Below are positions 22,671 to 30,548 of a stretch of 42,702 nucleotides of DNA, one piece after another. The stretch lies in the NCBI GenBank assembly GCA_017429345.1, contig JAFRPB010000077.1:1-42702 (forward strand). Direction: 5' to 3'. This stretch comes from Clostridia bacterium. Its GTDB lineage: Bacteria; Bacillota; Clostridia; Oscillospirales; Acutalibacteraceae. The translations under genes were made by a program, and so were the position numbers. A model generated the notes under the pieces. The model saw only the letters and a program-made list of their open reading frames with translations, made no database searches and had not been told where the DNA came from. Position 1 is the stretch's first letter; each line of letters begins with the position of its first letter.

Positions 22671-24596
22671 ATGAAAAAATTCTTATCCGTTTTTCTGTCC
22701 GTTCTGATGCTCGTCACGGTCCTTACGCCCGCGATGAGCGCGTCCGCCGCGGACGAGGCGCTGCTGCCCGACGACGCGGTGATCCTGATCCCCGAAACCG
22801 CGACCGCGCAGGAATCCGCCGCGGCGAACCGGCTTCGCGGCCTGATCGCCGACATCAGCGGCGTGACGCACGAGGTCGCGACCGCGAACACCGCCGGCGC
22901 GTATGAGATCGCGGTCGGCGCGCTCGGCAAATCCGGCGCGGATCTTTCCGGCAAGCCCGACGGCAGCTACGTCATCAAGTCTTACGACGGCGGCGTCGCG
23001 ATCGAAGGCGCGGGCGTGCGCGGCAATATCTACGGCGTATACGATTTCATCCGTCAGTTCGGCGGCGGCAGATACTATATCTCCTCGGAGTTCTCCAAGA
23101 GCCGCGACAGCATCCTGCTGCCCCAAAACGCGGATATCTCCTATGTGCCCGCGTTTGAGTATACCGATACGGACTGGCGCTCGCCCCGCGGCGTGGAGTA
23201 TTCCCTCGCCAACGGCCTGAACGGCAGCGTCTACCGCTCGATCCCCTCAGAGCTCGGCGGCACGGTCGGTTATATCAGCTGGCTCTGCCATACGCTCTCG
23301 ACGGAGTTCTGCCCCCGCGGCACGTATTTTGACGCGCATCCCGAGTATTACGCGCTGCACGACGGCGAGCGCACCCCGAAGCAGCTCTGCCTGACGAATG
23401 AAAACGTCTACCAGATCGTGCGCGACGAGGTCCTCGCGCTCTGCGCCGCGCAGTATAACCCGAACCTCCCCGTGCAGATCATCTCCCTGACGCAGGACGA
23501 CAACCAGGAATTCTGCGAATGCGACGCCTGCAAAGCCCTCGACGAAGCGAACGGCTCCCACGCGGGCACGATGCTGACCTTCGCGAACCGCATCGCCGAC
23601 GACGTAAAGGCCGCCGGTTACGACAATATCGCGATCGACACCTTCGCGTATCAGTATACGCGCACCACGCCGACCAACGTCGTCCCGAGAGACAACGTGA
23701 TCGTGCGTTTGTGCTCCATCGAATGCTGCTTCTCCCACCCGCTGAACGACCCGAAATGCGGCCAGAACGTCAGCTTTATGAAGGATCTCGAGGGCTGGAG
23801 CAAGATCTGCGACCGCCTTTATATCTGGGATTACACCACCGATTACAGCCACACGATGGGCATCTTCCCCGACTTCGGCGTTCTGCAGGCGAATATGCAG
23901 GTCTTCGCGGAGCACGGCGTCAAAGGCGTGTATGAAGAGGGCAACTACTACATCAACGCCTGCGACACCGAGTTCGGCGAGCTGCGCGCGTATCTTCTCT
24001 CCCGCCTGCTGCGCGATCCCTACTGCGACTATGATCAGGAGATGAAGGATTTCCTGAACGATTACTACGGCGCCGCCGGCGAACCGCTGTATGAGTTCCT
24101 TGATATTATTACAAAAGACGCCGAGAAAAAGCACTGCGGCATCGGCATCGACATGGACGACGCGATCACGCTGAATCTGTTCCAGGTCAATAAGTGCGAC
24201 AAGCTCTGGGAAGATGCGAAAGCCGCCGTCGCCGACGACGAGACGCGTCTTGAGAGAGTCAGGCGCAGCGAGCTTTCGTGGCGCTTCGTCAAGGCGTGCC
24301 ACCGCTGGAGCGAGTTCCGGGGCGTATGCCGCGGCAAGGACGCGCGCATTCAGCTGCACGACGATCTGTTCGCCTACGGCGTTACGATGCGCAACGAGTG
24401 GACGGCACTGACAGAGGACAGCTTTGACGAGCTGTATATGTACGGACCCGCCCGTTATTGGTTCCGCACCGATTTCTCCGCCTTTGAGAACTTCGTCAGA
24501 AAGCTGTTCTTCTTCTTCATCGACCTGTCGGAGAAGCTGCACCCCTCGGCGGATCCCGTACCGGAGACGCCGGAAGAGATACCGGATGCGGGATGA
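22671..24596 (+). CDS. Secreted DUF4838-domain protein (putative glycoside-active)
   Basis: A 641-residue exported protein: Sec signal peptide at 1-25 (cleavage near MSASAADEA), a GH20-N/GH67-N-like domain (about 30-160; TAQESAAANRLRGLIADISG, then YGVYDFIRQFGGGRYY) and a DUF4838 core (about 165-450, with LTNENVYQIVRDEVLALC and CECDACKALDEANG). Such proteins accompany alpha-glucuronidase-like or hexosaminidase-like enzymes; no activity is proven. The C-terminus has a phenylalanine-rich helix (RKLFFFFIDL) that may touch membrane. AAAGGAG lies 8 bases before the ATG at 22671. Confidence 0.8.
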   Translation: MKKFLSVFLSVLMLVTVLTPAMSASAADEALLPDDAVILIPETATAQESAAANRLRGLIADISGVTHEVATANTAGAYEIAVGALGKSGADLSGKPDGSYVIKSYDGGVAIEGAGVRGNIYGVYDFIRQFGGGRYYISSEFSKSRDSILLPQNADISYVPAFEYTDTDWRSPRGVEYSLANGLNGSVYRSIPSELGGTVGYISWLCHTLSTEFCPRGTYFDAHPEYYALHDGERTPKQLCLTNENVYQIVRDEVLALCAAQYNPNLPVQIISLTQDDNQEFCECDACKALDEANGSHAGTMLTFANRIADDVKAAGYDNIAIDTFAYQYTRTTPTNVVPRDNVIVRLCSIECCFSHPLNDPKCGQNVSFMKDLEGWSKICDRLYIWDYTTDYSHTMGIFPDFGVLQANMQVFAEHGVKGVYEEGNYYINACDTEFGELRAYLLSRLLRDPYCDYDQEMKDFLNDYYGAAGEPLYEFLDIITKDAEKKHCGIGIDMDDAITLNLFQVNKCDKLWEDAKAAVADDETRLERVRRSELSWRFVKACHRWSEFRGVCRGKDARIQLHDDLFAYGVTMRNEWTALTEDSFDELYMYGPARYWFRTDFSAFENFVRKLFFFFIDLSEKLHPSADPVPETPEEIPDAG

Positions 24597-24665
24597 GAGA
24601 ACTATAACGATACGCTCTGCCTCCCGGATCAGCCCCGCGCATCCGGCTTATAACGGATGCACCGG

Positions 24666-24694
24666 TTGTATCAAAGGTATAATAAAGGTATAAT
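24666..24694 (+). promoter_or_regulatory. Promoter of the first GPH symporter with tandem -10-like repeat
   Basis: TTGTAT (24666-24671), 17-base spacer, TATAAT (24689-24694). A second AAGGTATAAT copy lies 11 bases upstream within the spacer. The start codon is about 265 bases downstream, leaving a long leader. Confidence 0.6.
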
Positions 24695-24735
24695 ATAAGA
24701 TTTTTATATATTACGCATCGCTCATCTATTACCGT

Positions 24736-24771
24736 GAATTCTGATCTGTGCCGGCGCACAGGTCAGAATTC
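24736..24771. repeat. 16-bp hairpin in the symporter leader
   Basis: Arms 24736-24751 and 24756-24771 pair over 16 bases with one G-T wobble and a CGGC loop. The arm ends (GAATTCTGA) match those of the hairpin at 20616-20654. No T-run follows, so it is not a standard terminator. Apart from this and the promoter I see nothing clear in 24597-24964. Confidence 0.55.
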
Positions 24772-24964
24772 TCCAAGTAAGCGCTGATTCATTCCGGTGC
24801 GCAGATTGCGCCGTCAGTTTTTCGTCAGATCATTTAAAAAGACCGCAGGAAGGCTGCCGCCTTTCAAGGGATTTTCGGGCGATATGACGGGAAAGATGCA
24901 AGCAAGATGCGTGCCGAGTCTTCAGATGTGAATGAATCAGCGATTGCCTAAAAGGAGAGATCTC

Positions 24965-26434
24965 ATGTCTTCCCGTTCTCCCGTGCTGACAAAGCGCAAA
25001 AAACTGGGCTACTGCTTCGGCATCGCCGCGGAGTCGCCCCTGTACAATATGTACTACACCTATTTCCTCACGTTCCTGGTGCAGATCGTGCATCTGCGGC
25101 CGGATCTTGCGGGCGTGGTGATCTTTATTTCCATCGCGTGGGACGCGGTCACCGACCCGATCCTCGGCAATCTCTCCGACCGCCCCGGCGTGGATAAGCG
25201 CAAGCTGATCCTGAGATCCTCAGTGCCGCTCGCGCTCTCGTTCCTGCTCGCGTGGAACAGTCTCGGCAACACGCTGTTCGGCGACGGGCAGGCGGCGAAA
25301 ATGATCTTCTATACAGTCATTTCGATGCTGATCTGGCTGTTCTACACGATCTATACGATCCCCTATTACTCGGTGATCGCGGAGCTGACCGAGGACTACG
25401 ACGAGCGCACCGAGATCCGCGGCACCTCCGCGTTCATCAACGCCTTCTGTATCGGTATCGGCAATATCCTGCCCGCCCTCGTCGGCGTCGGCTTCATCAC
25501 CTATTTCCACGTCGCGGGCGTGATCGCGGTGATCACGGTCGTCACGGGCCTTGTCTGTGCGAAGTCCCTCAAGGGCGTCTATCGCGTCAGGACCGCCGCG
25601 CCGGGAGAAAAAATCGAGCGCGGACTCGGAGTCGGGTCCACGCTGCGTTCCTTTATCGAGATCGCGAAGCTGCGACCCGTAAGGATCTTTCTTTTGTTCG
25701 TGCTGTTCTTCCTGATCGGCAATTCGATGCTGCAGAGCAATCTTTCGTATATGATCGTCGACTGCATCGACACGGATTACAATTCCGGCATCGCGGTCGT
25801 GATCGGCGTGCTCGTGCTGACGATGGCGGCGACAGTGCCGCCGGTGACGAAGCTCGCAGAAAAGACCGACCGCCGCACGGTCTGCCTTATTTTCATCTCG
25901 ATCTCCACGGTCGGCATCGCCGCGGCGAAGCTGATCGGTCTTGATGCGCAGATCGGCTCGTTCAAGATCATGCTCGTGCTCATGCCCTTCCTGCTGGGGC
26001 TCGGTCTGTCAACCTTCTGGACGGTCTTTTATTCCATGTCCTACGATATCGTGGAGCTGGACGAGTTCGTCCACGGCAAAAACGGCGCGCGCAGAGAGAG
26101 CATCATCACCGCGTTCCCGCAGTTCGTGCAGAAATTCGGTTCGGCGATCGGCATTCTGCTGCAGGGCGTGATCCTGAACGCCTACGGCTACGACGCCGGC
26201 GCGGAGACCGGCGCGGACGCGGCGACCTTCGTGCGCCCCGCGGAGCATATCGTCAAGGGGATGGAAAACGTCTCAACGATCATCCCCGCAGCGGTGCTTG
26301 TGATCGCGCTCGTTTTCCTGATCCTTTACCCGATGACGCGCAAGACCTACAACCTGCTGACCGAACAGCTCAAAAACAAGCGCGAGGGCAAACCCGTGGA
26401 TACGACGGGCCTCGAAAAGCTCGGCAAATTCTGA
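24965..26434 (+). CDS. GPH-family sugar:cation symporter (MFS)
   Basis: A 489-residue, about 12-helix membrane transporter of the glycoside-pentoside-hexuronide group. Supporting residues are the N-terminal KKLGYCFGIAAESPLYNMYY, the aspartate-bearing IAWDAVTDPILGNLSDR motif of cation symport in helix 2, and EDYDERTEIRGTSAFINAF. It would import a glycoside or sugar acid with Na+ or H+. The ATG at 24965 has AGGAG about 8 bases before it; an in-frame ATG at 24932 lacks one. In context it is a candidate importer for the sulfosugar or a glucuronide released by the DUF4838 protein. Confidence 0.85.
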   Translation: MSSRSPVLTKRKKLGYCFGIAAESPLYNMYYTYFLTFLVQIVHLRPDLAGVVIFISIAWDAVTDPILGNLSDRPGVDKRKLILRSSVPLALSFLLAWNSLGNTLFGDGQAAKMIFYTVISMLIWLFYTIYTIPYYSVIAELTEDYDERTEIRGTSAFINAFCIGIGNILPALVGVGFITYFHVAGVIAVITVVTGLVCAKSLKGVYRVRTAAPGEKIERGLGVGSTLRSFIEIAKLRPVRIFLLFVLFFLIGNSMLQSNLSYMIVDCIDTDYNSGIAVVIGVLVLTMAATVPPVTKLAEKTDRRTVCLIFISISTVGIAAAKLIGLDAQIGSFKIMLVLMPFLLGLGLSTFWTVFYSMSYDIVELDEFVHGKNGARRESIITAFPQFVQKFGSAIGILLQGVILNAYGYDAGAETGADAATFVRPAEHIVKGMENVSTIIPAAVLVIALVFLILYPMTRKTYNLLTEQLKNKREGKPVDTTGLEKLGKF

Positions 26435-26452
26435 CCGACGCGATTTTTATTC

Positions 26453-26490
26453 AAAAAAGCATCCGGAAGCCCGCGCCCGGATGCTTTTTT
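26453..26490. terminator. Bidirectional terminator
   Basis: GCATCCGG (26459-26466) pairs with CCGGATGC (26477-26484), flanked by six A and six T residues. It serves the symporter gene on the plus strand and the convergent TauE gene on the minus strand. Confidence 0.85.
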
Positions 26491-27223
26491 ATATAAACAT
26501 CAGTGCTCCCGATACGATCAGCAGCTCATAGGTAACTTTCATAAACGTTTCTTTTTTCATTTTTTTATAGAGATACCCGCCGACCAGCATCGCGGCGCCG
26601 AGAACGAAGACTGCAACGGTAAACAGCTGAAGCGTTTCCGTCCCCCAGTTTCCGAGCCGGATATCGTCAAACAGCAGAATACTGTTCAGGATAACCCAGA
26701 CCGAGCTGATCGTCGCACGGAATTCATCCTTATCCTTCAGTCTTTCCTGCAGATAGATCACCAGCAGAGGACCGCCGCAGACAAACAGACCGTGGATCAT
26801 CCCCGCGGCGACAAGGATCGCGCCGCTGACGATCCCGTTGTGTCTGTGTTCTTTCTTTTTCGGCAGAAAAACGCGGATCAGCTCCACGGCGCCGACCAGA
26901 GAAACGATCACGCCGAGCAAGAGATGCATGATCCTGTCATGCGATGAGACCAGATCTTTAAAGCATACGCCGGCAAAAAGCCCCGCAGTCATGACCGCGG
27001 CGGCTTTGATCAATTCTTTGAGATTCACTTTTCGATACGAGGTCACGGTAACGCAGAGCACGGACACCAGCCCGAGCGCGTTAAGGATCGGTCTTGCCGT
27101 CTGCATGCCCACAAGCTGGACCGCGGGCGGCATGGCAAGCACCGTTCCGGCAAAGCCTGTGATGCCCTGAACAACGTTCGCGGCAAGGACCACAAGCAGA
27201 AACAACAGTTTTTTCAAGTCCAT
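26489..27223 (-). CDS. TauE/SafE-family anion/sulfonate exporter
   Basis: A 244-residue, about 8-helix membrane protein with the two-repeat TauE/SafE pattern: NVVQGITGFAGTVLAMP in the first half and AAGMIHGLFVCGGPLLVIYL in the second. Members export sulfite, sulfoacetate or other C2/C3 sulfonates, and appear in sulfoquinovose clusters as exporters of dihydroxypropanesulfonate or sulfolactate. It is the last gene in the minus-strand catabolic operon, 50 bases after the isomerase, with a weak ribosome site. Substrate is inferred from neighbours. Confidence 0.82.
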   Translation of the reverse strand: MDLKKLLFLLVVLAANVVQGITGFAGTVLAMPPAVQLVGMQTARPILNALGLVSVLCVTVTSYRKVNLKELIKAAAVMTAGLFAGVCFKDLVSSHDRIMHLLLGVIVSLVGAVELIRVFLPKKKEHRHNGIVSGAILVAAGMIHGLFVCGGPLLVIYLQERLKDKDEFRATISSVWVILNSILLFDDIRLGNWGTETLQLFTVAVFVLGAAMLVGGYLYKKMKKETFMKVTYELLIVSGALMFI

Positions 27224-27273
27224 ATTCGGTTTTCTCTCTTCTTTTATTCTCTCTTATGCGATCCTGTTTCCGA

Positions 27274-28593
27274 TCAGGGTTCGATGATCTCCCAGCCCAT
27301 CATTTTGGCGAATTTGCGGAACACGGGCAGAAATTCGCCGTAGCACATCACGATATGGTGCGCGACGCCCGTTTCGGTCACGGTGTCAAGCAGCTTTTTG
27401 ACGGAGCAGTCGAAACGCACCTTCGCGTAAGTGCCCGAGAGCTGCTTTTCCATCGGCTCCGCCTCGCCCCGCGCAAGGAAGACCCGCGTTTTGCCGCGCG
27501 CGGTGTCGATGCGGATAAAGTCCGCCCTGCCGCTTTTCATCACAAAGCCCGCGGTCACGCCCTTGCCGCCCGCGAAGTAGGTGTCGAGGGTGCAGTCGCA
27601 CACGCCGTCGGTCAGGTTCACCGGCGCGACGCCGCAGTGCCACATCAGCGCGTAATTCTCCTCGAAGTTGACCTGCGACAGATCCGCAAGGAACGGCGTT
27701 TCACAACCTGCCGCCGCGGCGGCGAGCATCGTTTCCGCGCCCTCCGCGTCGCCCTCGCAGGAAAGAATTCTGCCGTCGGCCTGCAAAATCGACATCATCG
27801 CGCAGGGTGCGATGCCGAAGGTCTTCGCGTATTCCGGCCAGCAGCGGACCGCCAGCGCGTCGAGTTTATTGTCGTCAAGAAATTTCTTCGTCGTCTCGCA
27901 AAGAAGCGCGACCTTGCGCACCTGCTCGTCCGTCACGCCGCGGCAGTTGAAGAGCTTGCGGACCTGCGCTTCGCGCGCCGCGCTGACTTCGCCGTCGACA
28001 GGCGAAGAGAACATTTCGCTCAGTTCGTAATGGTCGAGCAGCACGCCGGTCTTGCGAAAATTTTCAAGCTCGTCGATATCGAGATTGAAAAAACCGTCCG
28101 CGCGGTAGCCCGCGATGCCGATATGCGCGTGCTCGATCGCAGCGCGCATGCGCACCGCGTCCACCCACGCGCGGTCGATCGTATCGGAAACGACACAGTC
28201 GAAGCAGTCGCAGCCGGACTTATACAGATTCGACGCGTTGAGGTTCATGCCGCAGACGGAGTTCAGGCGGATCTTGCCGCCGTCGTAGGGCAGCTCGTTG
28301 AACGCCCAGAGAAGGATCGGCTTGTTCAGCGCGCGGTCGATCGTCGGCGCGAGGTGCCCTAAATGGAACGTGCCGCTGATGATCGCGACCGCGTCCACGT
28401 CCTCGGACTTGAAACGCTTCGCCGCCGCCTGCGCTTCCGCTTTCTCGATCACGGGCGCTTCGATGATCACCCAGTCGATATCTTCGATCGAGCGCAGGTC
28501 TGCCTGCGCTTCTTTGTATATTTCCAGCGCCGCCGCCACGTCGTAGGTGTATCTGCCGAGGCAGCAGACGCCGATCTTCGCTCTGTATTTCAT
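27274..28593 (-). CDS. L-fucose/L-arabinose isomerase-like ketol-isomerase (candidate sulfoquinovose isomerase)
   Basis: A 439-residue aldose-ketose isomerase. The C-terminal half carries the metal-site pattern of the fucose isomerase family: VRCWPEYAKTFGIAPC with E254, LSCEGD with D282, and a GVAHHIVMCYGE histidine at 412-413. The N-terminal half is a Rossmann-like substrate domain. With a reductase, small transaldolase and TauE exporter in the same operon, the best hypothesis is conversion of sulfoquinovose to 6-deoxy-6-sulfofructose. A deoxy-hexose isomerase is the alternative. It starts one base after the reductase stop, its ribosome site lying inside that gene. Confidence 0.75.
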   Translation of the reverse strand: MKYRAKIGVCCLGRYTYDVAAALEIYKEAQADLRSIEDIDWVIIEAPVIEKAEAQAAAKRFKSEDVDAVAIISGTFHLGHLAPTIDRALNKPILLWAFNELPYDGGKIRLNSVCGMNLNASNLYKSGCDCFDCVVSDTIDRAWVDAVRMRAAIEHAHIGIAGYRADGFFNLDIDELENFRKTGVLLDHYELSEMFSSPVDGEVSAAREAQVRKLFNCRGVTDEQVRKVALLCETTKKFLDDNKLDALAVRCWPEYAKTFGIAPCAMMSILQADGRILSCEGDAEGAETMLAAAAAGCETPFLADLSQVNFEENYALMWHCGVAPVNLTDGVCDCTLDTYFAGGKGVTAGFVMKSGRADFIRIDTARGKTRVFLARGEAEPMEKQLSGTYAKVRFDCSVKKLLDTVTETGVAHHIVMCYGEFLPVFRKFAKMMGWEIIEP

Positions 28594-28594
28594 A

Positions 28595-29458
28595 TTACCC
28601 GACCTCTCCGTTCACGATTTTATAGGTTGCGCGGAAATCCTCTTTGCCGATCCCGTGTTCCATACCCTTCGCGTAGACCGCGCGGGCGTTCTCCATGCCC
28701 GGCATCGGGAAGCCCTTCTCTTCGGAAAGCGCCGCGCAGATACCGAGATCCTTGTTCATATTCTCAAGGGAAAACGCCGTGGTCCAGTCGCGGTCGCGGA
28801 TCTTCTCCGCCTGCCCGTCGAGATAGAAATTCTGTCCGCCGCCGTAGGAGATCGCGGTTTTGAACGCGTCCGCGCCGATCCCGCAGCGGCTCGCGAGCGC
28901 CAGCGTTTCGTTCACGCCGTTCTGGATCTCGGCGACGAGGGTGTTGTGGCAGATCTTCATCACAAGCCCCATACCGTTGCCGCCCATGCGGATGATATTG
29001 CTGCCCATAAAGCCGAGCACCGGGCGGACCGTCTCGAACAGGTCTTCGTCGCAGCCGACGTAAATGCCCAGCGTCCCGGCGATTGCGGCGGGCTTCGATT
29101 TGACCACAGGCGCGTCGGCAAACTGCGCGCCGGTCGCCTTGACGCGCTTCGACAGCTCCACGGACACGGACGGGTCGATCGTGCTCATGTCAATATAGAT
29201 CTTGCCCGCTTTCATTGCCGGAAGAATTTCTTCGCACACCGCGCGGGAATGCTCGGATTTGGGGACCATCGTAATGACGATATCGCTGTTTCGGGCGACC
29301 TCGAGCGCGTTTTCGCACCCGACCGCGCCGAGCGACGCGAGCTTTTCCGTTTTTTCCCGCATCACGTCGAAGACGAACACTTTGCCGTCGTGTTTTTTGA
29401 TAATGTTTTCGCACATGGACTCGCCCATAATGCCGAGCCCGATAAAACCGATGTTCAT
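28595..29458 (-). CDS. Beta-hydroxyacid dehydrogenase family reductase (YihU-like; candidate sulfolactaldehyde reductase)
   Basis: A 287-residue enzyme of the 3-hydroxyisobutyrate dehydrogenase family. It has the Rossmann GLGIMG (7-12), the IDMSTIDP loop (89-96), catalytic K168 and N172 (MKICHN), and AFSLENMNKDLGI. At the substrate loop, where typical members have a serine-glycine-glycine motif, it reads VVKSKPAA (118-125), reminiscent of the RTSANA loop of E. coli YihU that holds the sulfonate. It would reduce sulfolactaldehyde to 2,3-dihydroxypropane-1-sulfonate with NADH. AAAGGGG lies 6 bases before the ATG. Confidence 0.78.
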   Translation of the reverse strand: MNIGFIGLGIMGESMCENIIKKHDGKVFVFDVMREKTEKLASLGAVGCENALEVARNSDIVITMVPKSEHSRAVCEEILPAMKAGKIYIDMSTIDPSVSVELSKRVKATGAQFADAPVVKSKPAAIAGTLGIYVGCDEDLFETVRPVLGFMGSNIIRMGGNGMGLVMKICHNTLVAEIQNGVNETLALASRCGIGADAFKTAISYGGGQNFYLDGQAEKIRDRDWTTAFSLENMNKDLGICAALSEEKGFPMPGMENARAVYAKGMEHGIGKEDFRATYKIVNGEVG

Positions 29459-29514
29459 TTTGTTCCCCTTTCTGATCGTGGAGGAAGCCGAAACCGTTTC
29501 GTCTCCCCGCGTGG

Positions 29515-29542
29515 AAATGAAAAGTGAAAAATGAAGAATGAA
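29515..29542. repeat. Heptad tract C1 in the reductase operon leader
   Basis: Four consecutive 7-mers in phase (AAATGAA, AAGTGAA, then AAATGAA and GAATGAA). A GCGCTTCGCGC mini-hairpin lies just downstream on the plus strand (about 29556-29567). Confidence 0.7.
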
Positions 29543-29628
29543 AAATTTCGGAAAAGCGCTTCGCGCCTTTTTATTATAAACATAGCATTAAAACAACTTC
29601 CGACGCCGAAATATCCTTTATCATGGTA

Positions 29629-29657
29629 GATATAATGAACAATCACAATATAATCAA
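29629..29657 (-). promoter_or_regulatory. Promoter of the reductase-isomerase-TauE operon
   Basis: On the minus strand TTGATT (29652-29657), 17-base spacer, TATATC (29629-29634). The leader of about 160 bases contains heptad tract C1. A TATAAT at 29573-29578 without a good -35 is a second candidate. Confidence 0.5.
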
Positions 29658-29703
29658 CGATATAAACGTCGAAAGATCCAGAGAAGAAAAAGTTACACTT
29701 ATA

Positions 29704-29811
29704 TATAATCGGGGTACGGGGTGGAACCCCGTCCGCAATTTTTTATTTTTCACTTTTCATTTTTCACTCCGCAACGGAATGATCCGCATTTTGCAAATCA
29801 TTCCGTTGCGG
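29704..29811. repeat. Composite repeat: core hairpin, heptad tract C2, hairpin at transaldolase stop
   Basis: From left: a core with an ACGGGG/CCCCGT hairpin (29704-29734), heptads TTTTTAT, TTTTCAC, TTTTCAT, TTTTCAC (29740-29767), and a hairpin with perfect 15-bp arms (29769-29783 and 29797-29811) that contains the transaldolase stop codon. The heptads are an inverted counterpart of tract C1. Confidence 0.7.
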
Positions 29812-30484
29812 TTTTGTCCCAGGCGTCGCAGAAGATCCCGAGGCCCTGCGCGGTATACGGGTGCGCCATGCTCGATTTGTATACCGCAAGGCCCGCAGTC
29901 ACGATATCCGCGCCGGCAACGGCGCAGTCGACGATCTGCTTCGGGCTTCGCACGGCGGCGCAGATGATCTGCGTTTTGCCGTAATACCCGTAGTTTTTAT
30001 AGATCTTCACGATGTCGGCGATGTATTTCTCGCAGTTCTCGCCGTTGTCCTCTTTCCAGCCGATGAAGGGCGAAACGAACAGCGAGCCGTTTTTCGCGGC
30101 GATGATCGCCTGCGAGGGTGTGAAAACGAGCGTGAGATTCGTGCGCACGCCCTTTTTCTCAAGCGCTCTCGCCGCGGCGACGCCCGCCGCGGTGCAGGGG
30201 ATCTTGATGACGAAATTCGGGCTCACCGCGGCGAATTTTTCCGCCATGGCGATCATTTCGTCCTGATCGTCGAGGTGCGGGTCGATCTCGATCGAGATCG
30301 GGAATTTCTCATACCCTTCAAGCCCTTCCGCACGCACCCAGTCCGCCAGCTCCTTCACCACGGTCAGAAACGGCTTGCCGCTGTTCATCACGTGCTTCGG
30401 GTTCGTGGTCACGCCGTCGATACCGAATGTCGAATAGGCCTCTTTGATCTCGTCCAATTTTGCACTGTCAAGAAAATACTTCAT
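29798..30484 (-). CDS. Small transaldolase (TalC/FSA-type; candidate 6-deoxy-6-sulfofructose transaldolase)
   Basis: A 228-residue class I aldolase-fold protein with GIDGVTTNPK (21-30), Schiff-base lysine K94 in FVIKIPCT, TLVFTPSQAIIAA (118-130) and SPFIGWKED (138-146). Compared with the family consensus (NPS and SPFxGR), it has NPK and a tryptophan in place of arginine, so the phosphate/substrate end is altered. This fits a sulfofructose transaldolase releasing sulfolactaldehyde. AAGGAG lies about 8 bases before the ATG. It follows the second GPH symporter by 64 bases and probably shares its promoter. Confidence 0.78.
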   Translation of the reverse strand: MKYFLDSAKLDEIKEAYSTFGIDGVTTNPKHVMNSGKPFLTVVKELADWVRAEGLEGYEKFPISIEIDPHLDDQDEMIAMAEKFAAVSPNFVIKIPCTAAGVAAARALEKKGVRTNLTLVFTPSQAIIAAKNGSLFVSPFIGWKEDNGENCEKYIADIVKIYKNYGYYGKTQIICAAVRSPKQIVDCAVAGADIVTAGLAVYKSSMAHPYTAQGLGIFCDAWDKTATE

Positions 30485-30548
30485 TGTGAATTCTCCTTAT
30501 TTTTAATGAAATTATGTTCATGCGGGCGCTGCCCGGGATCGTGCGTTT

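Noticed and set aside
23247..24542. 431-codon minus-strand frame opposite the DUF4838 gene
   Set aside because: No ribosome site or family pattern; the plus-strand gene has signal peptide, promoter and domain evidence.
29716..29750. Intrinsic terminator on the plus strand (hairpin then T-rich heptads)
   Set aside because: No plus-strand gene precedes it; the T-rich stretch is explained by the TTTTCAC/TTTTCAT heptads.
29515..29767. Heptad tracts C1 and C2 as insertion-sequence terminal repeats
   Set aside because: No transposase and no target duplication; the inverted match is imperfect and the tracts are better described by 7-base periodicity.
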